DNA from: Gigantopelta aegis
Lineage: Eukaryota > Mollusca > Gastropoda > Neomphalida > Peltospiridae
Assembly: GCF_016097555.1 (NCBI RefSeq)
Contig: NC_054706.1
Location: 74,959,627 to 75,023,626, forward strand
Length of the DNA stretch: 64,000 nt
Reading direction: 5' to 3'
Made by a program: the position numbers and the translations under genes. Below, one piece after another: positions 1 through 12,000 of the stretch. The notes beneath the pieces were generated by a model, which worked only from the letters and a program-made list of their open reading frames with translations, made no database searches and had not been told where the DNA came from. Every line of letters starts with the position of its first letter. Position 1 is the stretch's first letter.

Positions 1-2004
1 AGAGTCATCAAAGAGAATGTGAACTGCATCCACAGGTAGCAGACTAAACCAAGTAAAACACACATTGCACGCAAACTACATTAATTTTTTTAACGGTCTT
101 CTATAAAACAAATTTTCAAAATGTAAAATAAAATAATAATAAATAATTAAATAGGATATCACAAACATATCTTTGTTAATATACAGCATTAAAACTAAAT
201 TTATTTATTTTTAAACATTTTTGTCTGACATAATATATTAGAGATCTGAGTGGCTTTATTAATAATGCACGACTCATAACAGGTATAGATCATAATTCAG
301 GTGTTAAGTTGGAAGAAGAAAAAACTGAGGCCAAGTTTTATTTAAATATGTGGAGATATGTATGATTTCACATTCAGCAAAAGGCATTTTAATTTGATAA
401 AAAAAAGTAATGAAAATCATGCATTAAAATTTGTCTCAACTTGTGATCTCGTTTGAGTGTCATTCTCCAGTTGTACATGTGAGTAAGTGCAAAGCTCAAA
501 GAATGGTATCAACGCCAAGCTTACAGAATTGTATCAACACCAAGCTCACAGAATTGTATCAATGCCAAGCTCACAGAATGGTATCAACTGTTCGGCAATC
601 AACTGCTACTATGGTATCATTACAAGCATTCTACTGTTATACAATTTACTCTATTCTGATTAGACGACGTCAAATGGAACATCATTACGTAAAACTGGTC
701 ATGGAAAGGACGTTAAAAAAAAACAAATCATAGCTTTAATAAATCAATTCATTATTAGCTGACCCAAAATCAGTACCCTCTTTGTTTCACTTAAGGAAAA
801 AAAAAAGAAGACAAAAAAGACAAAATTTGAGGTAACATGAACTTAGTGTAAATTGTTCACATTTATAAATTAAATACTATACAGACTATTTTTGGATTTT
901 CTTTAAAACATTAGAAGATTTCAATGGAGCATTAAATATTATATTTTCAATTAAATGTTCTGTGTTGCAATGTTTTGTAATGATCTTTACACATTAAGAA
1001 TAAACACAGCACAGATGAAACAGTATATAGTCAATGATTTTCTAACCTGCTTATGACATCAAACAGAATACATTAATAAGTTTTGATTAGAGAAATGTTT
1101 TCAGGTTCAATTTCTTTTACATTCACAGGGTTATGAACACAGCTGAAGTACGTACATAAACTGTGTGACTTTTTGAATACCCCGTAGGTGAAAACCTGTG
1201 GTTGATGCAATACTGTCTTTTACATTATACATGTACTTTAATGACAAATTTAAAAAAATGATTTTTAACTGTTTTTTACTTTTAAACTACAATATTAAAT
1301 GAATACTAATACATGAATTTTTTTTCATAGTTATCTTTCTTCACTGTAAACATTTCAAGTTATGGTTATGATTATTGTCAGTTTTTAATACCAACTGAAC
1401 AGAAAAAGGACATACCAAAGAACATGGCTTTTTTAAGTTTAGTTAATGTGTCAGTGGATGGGGTTAATGAACAGGGGAAAATGACCAATATTATTCTGGA
1501 CAGAAAAAGCAAAGGAGAAAGATGAAAGAGGATATCAAGTGACCAGAAGAAGACACCCTGGGTATTCTCAAATTGGCTGTTGAAATGCTTGGACCAGTCC
1601 ACTGACATGGTGGGGGGTGGGGAGAGGAATATTCCACACAGGGGTAAAAATTAAGAACTTATTTCACTGGCCTGGGAAACAAGTAGCCAAGAAAAGACAC
1701 TAGTACTGGCATAGGAATGCCCCCCTCACCCCCCCCCCCCCCCCTTTTAGATATTTTGCTTTATATTTGCTTTATAATAGTGTAAAAGTGTATAAATATA
1801 AGTGTGCCCCCCCCCCCCCCCACACACACACTTTTTGGCACCTTCCTACGCCACCAAGTCTAGTCTTCAAGTAAAATCACCAATCCATCTATTATTGAGA
1901 AGAAGAAACATGTGGGTTCTAGCAAGCTGTTATGGAACACATATTACTTATGTAGTGTAACAAGTATCATGGCAAACCATCCAGACAATCGGCACATTAA
2001 ATTT
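1..2004. other. Gene-free AT-rich stretch with a 25-bp tandem repeat and poly-C runs
   Basis: No coding exon is supported. Positions 488-590 hold four copies of a 25-bp unit (CCAAGCTCACAGAATTGTAT type). Runs of C at about 1729-1744 and 1807-1820, the second followed by a CA tract, are simple sequence. If the coiled-coil gene continues leftward this is intron or 3' flank. Confidence 0.6.
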
Positions 2005-2277
2005 GGCCGGGACGTAGCCCAGTGGTAAAGCAATCACTTGATGCACGGTCGGTATAGGATCGATCCCCATCGGTAGCCCCATTGGGCTATTTCTCGTTCC
2101 AACCAGTGCCCCACAACTGGTGTAACAAAGGCCGTGGTATGTACTATCCTGTCTGTGAGATGGTGCATATAAAAGATCCCTTGCTGCTAATCGAAAAGAG
2201 TAGCCCATGAAGTGGTGACAGCAGGTTTCCTCTCTATATATCTGTGTGGTCCTTAACCATATGTTTGACGCCATATA
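2005..2277 (+). repeat. SINE family A, 5' part, split by a pogo-like element
   Basis: The element begins with a tRNA-like head: A-box-like TAGCCCAGTGG at about 2015 and B-box-like GGATCGATCCC at about 2057. It runs through the body motifs AAAAGATCCCTTGCTGCTAAT and GCAGGTTTCCTCTCT, and ends abruptly at GCCATATA, where the pogo-like element starts. The remainder resumes at 3535 with ACCGTAAATAAAATGTG. Other copies in the window show this was one continuous SINE. Confidence 0.85.
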
Positions 2278-3534
2278 CCGTATAACCGGAAATTTTCGAG
2301 GATTTTTATTTTCATGGGTTTCGAGGGTAAGTAGTCAGCATCAAAAATATAAATCCTTGCTATCTAAAATATTTATTGTGAAAAACATAACACACTGACA
2401 ATTTACCGGAACATTTTATTTCCTGTTATGCGCAGTCCACCGGATACGACAAGAGAATAGTATAGTCAAGACAACAAGTTAGAATTTAAAAAAAGGTATT
2501 GTCTGAATCTCACTGTGTGTAGAATATAATTAAATATTTTTTTAATTTCGTATATTGCTTTTGTCAATGTCCGCCCGCACTGCATCAGTGATTCCGGTGT
2601 GGATGAATGCAGATTTCAAAATTTTCTGGTGTGTTTTCAATTCTGCCATAACTTTCATAATCCACCTTGCATTAATTGGTTTTATCGCCGAAGTACGCAT
2701 TTCGATCTTGATGTCTGTTACACCTTCGCCGTCTTTCATAGCCAGGGTAAAGTAAAGTAAAGTTTGTTTTATTTAACGACGCCACTAGAGCACACTGATT
2801 TTTAATCTTATCATCGGCTATTGGACGTCAAACATATGGTCATTCTGACACTGTTTTTAGAGGAAACCCGCTGTCGCCACATAGGCTACTCTTTTTTACG
2901 ACAGGCAGCAAGGGATCTTTTATTTGCACTTCCCACAGGCAGGATAGCACAAACCATGGCCTTTGTTGAACCAGTTATGGATCACTGGTCGGTGCAAGTG
3001 GTTTACACCTACCCATTGAGCCTTGCGGAACACTCACTCAGGGTTTGGAGTCGGTATCTGGATTAAAAATCCCATGCCTCGACTGGGATCCGAACCCAGT
3101 ACCTACCAGCCTGTAGACCGATGGCCTGCCACGACGCCACCAAGGCCGTCATAGCCAGGGAAACCTGCTTTGAATACCATGTGGTGAACTCAGATGGCGT
3201 TCTTAAGTGGTTTGTTCACACATACGTCGTAATTGGCTTTACACAAAATCAAAGACTGTGATCAGTTGTCTGGCGAACAGTAGTCAGTGGCCAATTAGGC
3301 TACAGCTGAGTGTTCTATTGTTTAACTTTACACGTCGGTGGTATCGAACAACTGGCAGCCGAGGTGAAACTTTAATCAACAGTAACAAGTATTCTTGCAA
3401 CTAGACTTGTTAAAACTCGAAAATAAAATCACTTTCAATTTAGATTTGGCAAACGACGAAAATAAGAAACCTTGAAATGTTTTTATACCCCAAACCACGA
3501 AAAATTAAGACCACGAAAATTTCCGGTTATACGG
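2278..3534 (-). mobile_element. Pogo/Tigger-like DNA transposon remnant
   Basis: The termini are matching inverted repeats, CCGTATAACCGGAAATTT at 2278 and its complement ending at 3534, flanked by TA target duplications (2276-2277 and 3535-3536). On the minus strand at 2739-2542 a fragment reads INARWIMKVM ... AFIHTGITDAV, and beyond the inner SINE another frame reads VCVNKPLKNAI. VNKP-K followed by a W-rich helix and a GIT block is typical of the end of pogo-type DDE transposases. The N-terminal and catalytic parts are absent, so this is an internally deleted, non-autonomous copy. It was itself hit by a second SINE. Confidence 0.75.
2748..3148 (-). repeat. SINE inserted inside the pogo-like element
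   Basis: A family A body in reverse orientation (TTTAACGACGCCACTAGAGC, CATCGGCTATTGG) ends in a tRNA-like head of the second SINE family (CCGAACCCAGTACCTACCAG). It is bounded by a 12-bp direct repeat TCATAGCCAGGG at 2736-2747 and 3149-3160, a clear retrotransposition target duplication that lies in transposase coding sequence. Confidence 0.85.
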
Positions 3535-3588
3535 TAACCGTAAATAAAATGTGTTGATTGTGTCGTTAAATAAAACATTTATTATTTC
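3535..3588 (+). repeat. SINE family A, 3' tail after the pogo-like insertion
   Basis: ACCGTAAATAAAATGTG followed by GTGTCGTTAAATAAAACA is the expected tail of the copy that starts at 2005. Its position directly after the TA duplication proves the order of insertions. Confidence 0.8.
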
Positions 3589-4046
3589 TCATCTGCTGAA
3601 GGTGGACAAACATTATTTAAACTGCACTCATCTATGGTGATTTCTACTCGCCTGAGGCCAGCATTAGTCTCTATCCCAGCCATAGGTCAAAAGTCAGGTT
3701 TAAACCAATATTAATGTGGTCTAAATTTTTAAGTTAATAGATCATTAACCAACATTCATCTTGTTCTACTGTATTTCCATAAAGGATAGCTTAAAGGTGA
3801 CATAAAAGGATATCAATGCCAGTGACTAGATCAAAATGACGGTGGGCCAAGGATCAAGCCACTGATGCAGACCTTCAGATGTCACAGAAATTATTGTATC
3901 CAGTAGCATGCCAGTACCCATAATTGAGTAAAATAATCCACTATTACCACAATTACCAAAATAAATGTTTCCAGTGGGTTGTGATTATCACAACTCAACC
4001 CCTGCAATTGCCCATGGCTATCGGCAATGCCATGGAGATTGCTATA
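3589..4046. other. Gene-free stretch
   Basis: Unique-looking AT-rich sequence between the nested SINE and a MITE. I see no exon, RNA gene or repeat. Confidence 0.5.
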
Positions 4047-4498
4047 GGTAGTATTATACCAAATAACTTCCAACTGGGTCAAAGTTCGAGGTGCACCCAA
4101 CTTTTGATAGAGAAGTGAACACCACAAGTCCTGTGATTAGTTATAAATGTGAGTGTGTTGGTTGTAAAAAATAATAGTTTCATCTGGGTAAAATAAATGT
4201 GCAATTTTATTTCATCTAGTACCAATGTGTCAAGTAGCCTTGTGATTGAAACATGTATGGGGTACCTGTAAAAAAAAGTACTCGAATTTTGTGCGAAACT
4301 AGGGTAGTCATAGACACTACCCGTTATCTCAGAAACGAGCAGCTTGACCCCCATTTTTTTCTGATTCACTTTAAGTGTAAGGGGTGGTAGTATTTATATC
4401 CGTGGCGTTTATGTCAGTTGATACGTTGCAGGTAGGAGTTTTAGCCGCATATGTTACTATTGTCGTCTATTGGATTTGATTTGGTAGTATACACCCTA
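4047..4498 (+). mobile_element. 452-bp MITE, copy 1
   Basis: It begins GGTAGTATTATACC and ends GGTAGTATACACCC, with near-palindromic termini and flanking TA. A second copy of the same 452-bp length lies at 6844-7295 with a few percent differences. Short reverse frames shared by both copies are not convincing proteins. Confidence 0.75.
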
Positions 4499-4548
4499 TA
4501 GCACATATTCAGTGCATAATAAAAAATATTATGATTTTGTCATTTTAT

Positions 4549-5285
4549 TTAAAGCCGCACACCCTAGTTCCATCCAGCGAAAATAAATTATAATTTGGTT
4601 AATCTACAAACCTGTAACACACTTAGATCACGTTTTTATCAAATGGAGTGAAAAAGCAGCTCGAAGCACAACAATGCCTACGTCATGACAAATTTCACAG
4701 ACTTGGGGTGCGTTCTTTTCACCTCTCCTGGACATGTTCCAACTGTTCTGTCCTGGTTGTATCCCCTCTCCAGATATCGTAGGACTTAGCAAAATTATTG
4801 GTTTTAAGGGTTTGTAACGTTTTGTATTGAGATACTTACTTGTCTGAACTTTATTGTTACTGAAAATGTTCACGAACTGTGAAGAAAAATCTCACAAATG
4901 AACAACCATAAATCGGATGTTGATTGCGCGGAACCGTGCACGAGAAAACAAACTGAACCAAAATGATAACGGTCACGTGGTATACCAACGCCTGTGACAT
5001 TGAAATGGAAATATCCCGTCTAAAAATAGATTAGACCTTGTCTGCTCAACGGTTTTTTCTCAAACGTGCGTCCGTTTTTCAGAAATACGAAAAATGCATT
5101 TTGTGATATTACAAACACCAGGATTACCAGGATTACCAAAAAACACTTCAGGTGAATGGAAATGTATATTCTAAATAATAAACGGTAAGTAAAGTGCAAT
5201 TTTATTTGTGAAAAAATGGGTTTAATAGCGAAAAACAACGCCGTAATGGTTAACAACTAGCCGTAACTAGGGTGTGTCCCTTTAA
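4549..5285. mobile_element. MITE with CACACCCTAGTT ends
   Basis: TTAAAGCCGCACACCCTAGT at 4549 is matched in inverse by AACTAGGGTGTGTCCCTTTA ending near 5285, about 18 of 21 bases pairing. The 0.7-kb interior has no credible reading frame. Likely non-autonomous DNA transposon; superfamily unclear. Confidence 0.65.
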
Positions 5286-6843
5286 TAAAACTATACTGGT
5301 TGATTAATTACCCATCACTTGATCATGCAAGTTCACAATGACCTTGACCTTGACAATAATCTCTGTACATGGCTCTGAATGGAGTTTGGATCAAAGTTAG
5401 CACTGAAGAAAAGTTGGTTTTGGCCTATAATTCATACTGTAAAGATTTCAATAATTTCTTTTTACATGGTATTTGACTTGCCATACACAACTGCTCTTAA
5501 ATATGGTATTATATATAGGCAACCTGAACTTAGATTTTAATAGCAATTTATTTTTATATTAAAAATAGCATGTGCCAATAGTGGGTTAATGTCTTTAGTT
5601 TCCATTAACATTGTTAATTTTTATGTATGAAATTCTGAAAACTCAAATTTGTAAAGAAGTAGATTTTTATTGTCATTTTGACATATTTATAGGGTGCTAA
5701 GTTATATTTTAGACAAATTTGTAGTTTTATGCAAAATTTAAAGTAAATTTGAAGAAAAACTTTTCCAAAAACATAATTAAATTTGTTGTCATTATTGTGC
5801 CTTATGTTCTTATTTGTACATAACAATAAGGTTGTTAAACATACTTAGATATCCAGATCATTTTTGTTTCTTAATAATCACTTAGTTAGCTCTCATGAAA
5901 AGCATTTTGAGTTTATACTAGATTCAGAACCAATTTTTTCAGATTTGATTATCTGCCTTGGATTAAGTTGATAATTTATTTTATTGTTAAAGCTGTATTA
6001 CCTAATGTTACTAGCTAAATAAAATGCTGGATTACAGATTGTAGGAATACATCTAATGTACATATTGTATTCATCCGGATTAGAAAATAATGCAAGAAAA
6101 TAGATGTTCGGGTAATTTTGTCATTTAAAAATAGTTTTTTTCAGTAATTAATCAAAAATAAATGTGTTAAAGCTGCATGATTATTCCAGATATCACAAAT
6201 ATTAAAACCTCCAACTACAGTAGGCTATAAATAAAATATAGTCAGGAATATTGGTGGCTGCCAATAGTTTTGATGGTTCATTATGAAAATCAGCATGGCC
6301 GATGGATTTGAAATTCCCACACCTGGTAACTTGAAGACACCCACACCCAGCATACAGTATTTCCTCCCAACACTAATGTTCAGGACATTAAGTCATTACT
6401 TCATACAGGTACAGTCATGTTTGTGTTTCCTTCCTCAGACAGTGTATTTTTTTAATACTGATATTTCTTTGATGTGCCTGTTAAGGTCTTCATAATCTAG
6501 GGGTCAATCAAGTGCATGTGTTTTAATGGAATTCTTTAAAGGGGTAGAGGTACTCTGACTATCTTTGTTGTCTCTATATATATACCTGAGTACACACACC
6601 CAACTGAAAGTAAGTATCTTCAGGAGTTTTATTTTAAAACATTTTGTTGTTTAATATGACATATTGCATTTGTACAAAACTATATGCAATATATATGCTT
6701 TTTGAGGTGTACATTATATTAGGTTGCACTGTAGAAACAACAGTTTCGGTGAGATTGTCAGTTTATGTCAGAATACACCAGATCCTGGTTGTCATAAAGA
6801 CACATAGCTGGACACTTTTTGAAAAATGTATGTTATCAGTATA
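5286..6843. other. Gene-free AT-rich stretch
   Basis: No repeats or exons that I can support. The frame at 6283 (MKISMADGFEIPTPG) ends near a donor-like CAG|GTACAG but shows no family I know and no partner exon. Confidence 0.45.
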
Positions 6844-7295
6844 GGTAGTACTATACCAAATAACTTCCAGCTGGGTCAAAGTTCGAGGTGCACCCAACTT
6901 TTGATAGAGAAGTGAACATCACAAGTCCTGTGATAGGTTATAAATGTGAGTGTGTTGGTTGTAAAAAATAATAGTTTCATCTGGGTAAAATAAATGTGCA
7001 ATTTTATTTCATCTAGTACCAGTGTGTCAAGTAGCCTTGTGCTTGAAACATGTATGGAGTACCTGTAAAAAAAAAGTACTCGAATTTTGTGCGAAACTAG
7101 GGTAGTCATAGATGCTACCCATTATCTCAGAAACGAGCAGCTTGACCCCATTTTTTTGTGATTCACTTTAAGTGTAAGGGGTGGTAGTATTTATATCCGT
7201 GGCGTTTATGTCGGTTGATACGTTGCAGGTAGGAGTTTTAGCCGCATATGTTACTATTGTCGTCTATGGGATTTGATTTGGTAGTATACACCCTG
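6844..7295 (+). mobile_element. 452-bp MITE, copy 2
   Basis: Same family and same orientation as 4047-4498, with GGTAGTACTATACC at the start and GTATACACCC at the end, flanked by TA (6842-6843 and 7296-7297). Confidence 0.75.
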
Positions 7296-7662
7296 TAGAG
7301 TTTTTAATACTCCACAGCATTTTTTTGCCTTGGACTATATTCAGGGTTTTTTTTCAATGGCATGTTGTTTTTTTGCCGTAAACATTTTCTTAATTGCAGG
7401 GGTTGTACAAGTGAAAAAGTATTTCCCATAAAAATTGAAATCTTGGGCCCCCCAACAGCATGTGTTCTGGAGCCCATGGTACTGGTGGCATAGACAAGAG
7501 CCTCTACATCTGCTGCATAGTTTGTGTGCAGTGCTGCTATTATGTGCAGAATATTGGCATCTCTTCATGAAGCCCACAAAGATCCTTGATGAAGAATCCA
7601 GCCCCTACATTTTCTACAGTTGCTGGTCTATCTGTGCATACATCAGTCTCGAGTCCCTGATG

Positions 7663-8014
7663 CAGGGCTTCTAGATTATGGTAGCCCCACTTCCATGGCT
7701 AGTGATATTCAATGTTGGACTAGTAAATAACTACTGTTGCCATGCCCAATGGCTAGGGGAAAAAAAAAGTCAAATGTTACAGCTAACTTGATTTTGTAAA
7801 TATGAATATTCTGCTCTCACCCCAACCCCCCGATGTTAGTGTTTTTAAGCTCTATCTCACCCTTTAGGTGACATATCTGATTATTACTATTATTTAGTAA
7901 AATTGTATTAATTTAAAGTAAAGTAGGGCTAGTGAATTTTTCATTGTGACTAGTAATTTGTTTAAATCACTGGTCACATGGCTAGTGTATTTTATAAAAA
8001 TTCTAGAAGCCCTG
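7663..8014. mobile_element. 352-bp MITE with CAGGGCTTCTAGA ends
   Basis: CAGGGCTTCTAGA at 7663 is repeated in inverse as TCTAGAAGCCCTG ending at 8014. CTGATG directly flanks both sides (7657-7662, 8015-8020), a 6-bp target duplication. CAGGG termini suggest a hAT-like or related superfamily, though classical hAT duplications are 8 bp. Confidence 0.75.
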
Positions 8015-8174
8015 CTGATGTCTCCAGATATTGTTCATCTATCATGGCCAGTGACATAGCGTGCTTGTCTGCTCACTGTAGTCTTTTCCTGAGATGAAGT
8101 GCTGTACAATGGTGCAAGTGTTTACAATGTTTAATTCAGACCATGTGGTGGAAAAAACTCAATGGGAGTGGTCA

Positions 8175-8525
8175 AAGGATACCCAACAGGTAGTGTGTTC
8201 AATATCCAAGGATATCCCACAGATATGTCAATTCCCTGTCAAAGGATACCCCACAGGTATGTCTGTCCAATGTCAAAGGATACCGCACAAGCATATCTGT
8301 CCCATGTCAAAAGATACCCCACAGGTATGTCTGCTCCATGTCAAAGGATACCCTACAGGTATGTCTGCCCCATGTCAAAGGATACCCCGCATAGGTATGT
8401 CAATCCCCTGTCAAAGGATACCCCACAGGTATATCTGTCCCATGTCAAAGAATACCCCACAGGTTATGCCTGTTCCATGTCAAAGGATACCCCACAGGTT
8501 ACGCCTGTCTCATGTCAAAGGTGAT
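8175..8525. repeat. 34-bp minisatellite containing donor-like CAGGTATGT
   Basis: About ten imperfect copies of a 34-bp unit around CAAAGGATACCCCACAGG and TATGTCTGTCCCATGT. Two plus frames stay open across it (157 and 120 residues) only because the unit lacks stops; these are not proteins. Most units carry the string ACAGGTATG(T), a consensus 5' splice site on the plus strand. Confidence 0.85.
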
Positions 8526-9059
8526 TATCAAGTATGTTTTAAGGACTGGGACAAGATGCAAACATAATATAAACAATGATGACCACTCTATAGAAAATAA
8601 CATGTCAGTGATACAGATCAGAAAAATCGTCCCATAACCTACACCATAAACCTGTTATTGTTTTTATTCTACAAGTGAACTAGACTAGAGGAGTGGGAAA
8701 TAATCTTTAATCCTAACTTCCGATATTCTCAAGATATCAAGCAAGCTTTTTGTAGTATGACATACAAAATTCTTGACTTCATTCATGCAATGTTATTTAC
8801 TATTACTAAAATAGTTTTGAAACTCATAATTCCAAAACAAATATATAATTTTGGTTAAATTTACCAGAACACAAACTTTATTTGGATTGAAATTAACATG
8901 TAAAGAACATGCAACTGAATATCTAGTTAAAGAAAATGAGTCGAATCAGTTCATGTGACATGCAATAAACTTCTAGCAGTAGTTTACTACTGTGTTGTAA
9001 ATGGTCACTATAATCAGTCAATATAAACAGAGGTTATAGAATAAATGGTATTTTCTCAC

Positions 9060-12000
9060 CTCGAGTCTTTGGTCGATCCGTTTTGCCTTCAAATCCATCC
9101 CAGCACACAACGCAGCATTGTTCAAACTCCTCTGTGTTGTCGTGTTGTCTTCCAGTCGAATCTGAGTATCAGTTAAATGACGCTGTTCTGAAATTAAAAC
9201 ATTTAAATATTTAATTTCTGAAAATATTTAAACTGTTATCTTAACACCACAAAACTTGTGTGTAAAAGCTAAATATGAAAACAGTTATCTGATATCTGAT
9301 AAAATGTACTAAACATCAATTTTTTTTATATCTAACAAATATACTAACCATCTCGTTTCTTGATAACTAACAAAACATACTAAACTTTTTGTTTCTTGAT
9401 ATCTAGCAAACTTACTAACCATTGTGTTTCTTGATATCCAAGAAAAACATACTAACCTTCTCATTTCTTGATATCGTAGATCCTGAAATTAACGCGATCA
9501 TAATATTAATGCGAAAAATGCGAGTTTGTGTTGTGTTATTCGCATTAATATGACACATTTATTTCTAGGTTTTGTCTATGTGTCCCACATTATTAAAACA
9601 AAAACAAACAACTTTAGATTAAATTCTAACATATTTATAAAACACAACTGGAAAACAATTCATCGTAGACGAGACAGACTAATTGTCCTATAGTCCAGCA
9701 ATATGCCAGCCACTTTGGCCACCCTGTCAAATGGCTTTTAGCATGCTAATCCTGAGGTCGACCGTTTCTTTGCTTTTACTGTTCAAGTTTATTGCAAATT
9801 TGTTGGCATACCACTGGGTGAATTGTTCATTCATTATGACTTTAAAATCGCCGTTCACAGATAAGGAAGATTCAGTTGTAGTGGTATATGTATGCTAATT
9901 AATTTTTAGCCAGATTTAGGTAATTGTACATGTCAAGTACATGACTACAGCAAAAATATGTTTTGAGTTGATCTCACCAAAAACATCCGGGACTAAGCAG
10001 ATTAATTGATGTGTACGCTGATCTGTTGGTGAGATGATCTCACTGAAGACAGCTGATTTAAGGGAAAAGTACACAGACGTGTGTTGTTAATATTTCAAAG
10101 GGAGGCCACTCACATTACTTTCATTTTAATCTGCCCACCGTCACTCGCATTAATCCTGGGACGCATTAATTTCAGGATCTACAGTATTTAACAAAACATA
10201 CTATCTCATTTGTTAATATTTAACAATTATACTAACCATCGAGTTGCTTGATATTTAATGTTATACTAGCATCTCGTTTCTTGATATGTAACAAAACATA
10301 CTAACCATCGCGTTTCTTGATATCTAAGTGAGATTTGGTCACCGACAGGTCAACACTTAATCGTCTCTTGTTCTGCAAAGCTGTCTTGGATTCAACGTCA
10401 CTTCGACTGCAATCAAACACAAACAATAATAACAGAGCAATCCATTTAGCTAATTATTATGAAATAAAAGTGAAAAAATATTTAATATTTTTGACCAAGT
10501 TACTCTTAACAACAAGCCTTCTGAGAGTACTGCTCAAGCAATACATGCCCTCTACTGGGCTCAACAAATTGTCGTATCTCTTAAATTCAAGGACTATAAC
10601 AAATGGGTAAATGTGACAGATACCCCTTCTTGTATTTGTGGCCATCCAGTTGAAGATGCAGAATTTTTTTAATGTTTTTGCCCAATATATGCTGCAGCTC
10701 ACAATACCCATTTACTGAACTATTATAATCTCAAGTGTCATACTTTGCTATTTAAATGTCCAAGATAATATCTCTATATTTAAATCTGTTCAGAATTTTT
10801 TTATTAATAGTAAGCGTTTCAAGATCAATTAACCATTTAACCATTCTAACTGCTTGCTATTTATTCTTTGTTTCTTCTACACACTCCTCTCTTCTATTCC
10901 CCCAACTATCCGTGTTATCTTTATTGTAATACTGTTCTAGCCATCTTTATGTATAACATGTATATTTGTTAAATGTAGGGAGAGGCCTTAATATAGGCAC
11001 TTGCCTGTTGGCCAATCCCAAATTTGATTTGCTAATTGTTTTAAACCAAATGGGTAAATCACTATGAAAGTCAAACTTGATCTGTAACAGCACATTCATC
11101 TCAATATCTTGAGGCATTGCCAAAAAACCAGTACGGAAAACAAATTTTCGTATCTCCTACGTTCAAGGGCCATAACTCTGTTAAACTTGATCTGTAGCCG
11201 TACATAATAAATCTATACACAAAATGTCAGCCCAATATCTCAAGGCATTGTGTAAAAAACATCCGGAAAACTATATGTGGGACAGATGAAGAGACAAACA
11301 ATCAGACAAGACAGAAGGACTAAGATGAAACCTGTAGTCCCCTCTGGTTGGACCTGTAGGGGACTAATAATCATCCAAACTAAATAATCAATAGGTGTTT
11401 AAAATGTTTCACATTAAAAGTTATAGATAGTGTTGATTACACTTTATTAGACTGAAAAATATTAGTGGTAGGAAGTAAAAGAATGAGTGAACTTACGCCA
11501 GTTTTTCATTCAATAATTTATCATGTGTTAAATCTTCCTTGATTCGCTGAGTGTTTTCCTTCGATTTCTCTCTGTGAATAAAAATTAGTCAGCATTAATC
11601 AACAGCAAACAGTACTTCTGTTAATGTAACATTCTGAAAATAAACTGTTAAGTCAGTAATTGGTACTCCATTTTGGATTGTCTTAAAAGGTAAGCCCAAC
11701 TTATAATATGAAAAGGTTTTGTTGTACTACAGAAAATCTAATTAGGGTACTGAAATTTACACAACTTATTAACATTTTCATAAGCTAAAAGATTAACACC
11801 TTTTTTGCTACACACCTCCTGCATCCTAAAAGCACACATAAAAATATATCTAAATTTTAGCCAGAGATATTTTTGTCCACTTTTTTGAAGTTAAAACTTG
11901 TACATATGCATTAACCTTCCACCAGTCTGAGTGGTATAGTGGGTTAATCCATCACTTAACACTGGTAGGTCCTGGGTTTACATGCTGGTACCGGGCCCCC

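Noticed and set aside
6283-6495. A 70-codon frame with a possible donor.
   Set aside because: No family, no partner exon, low-information sequence.
4079-7109. Similar reverse frames in the two 452-bp MITEs.
   Set aside because: Shared because the MITEs are copies; no transposase motifs.
7435-7674. Possible small gene beside the CAGGG MITE.
   Set aside because: Both strands have comparable short frames and none resembles a known protein; the MITE interrupts the region.
8094-8567. A 157-codon repetitive frame.
   Set aside because: Open only because the 34-bp minisatellite has no stops; a second frame is open too.
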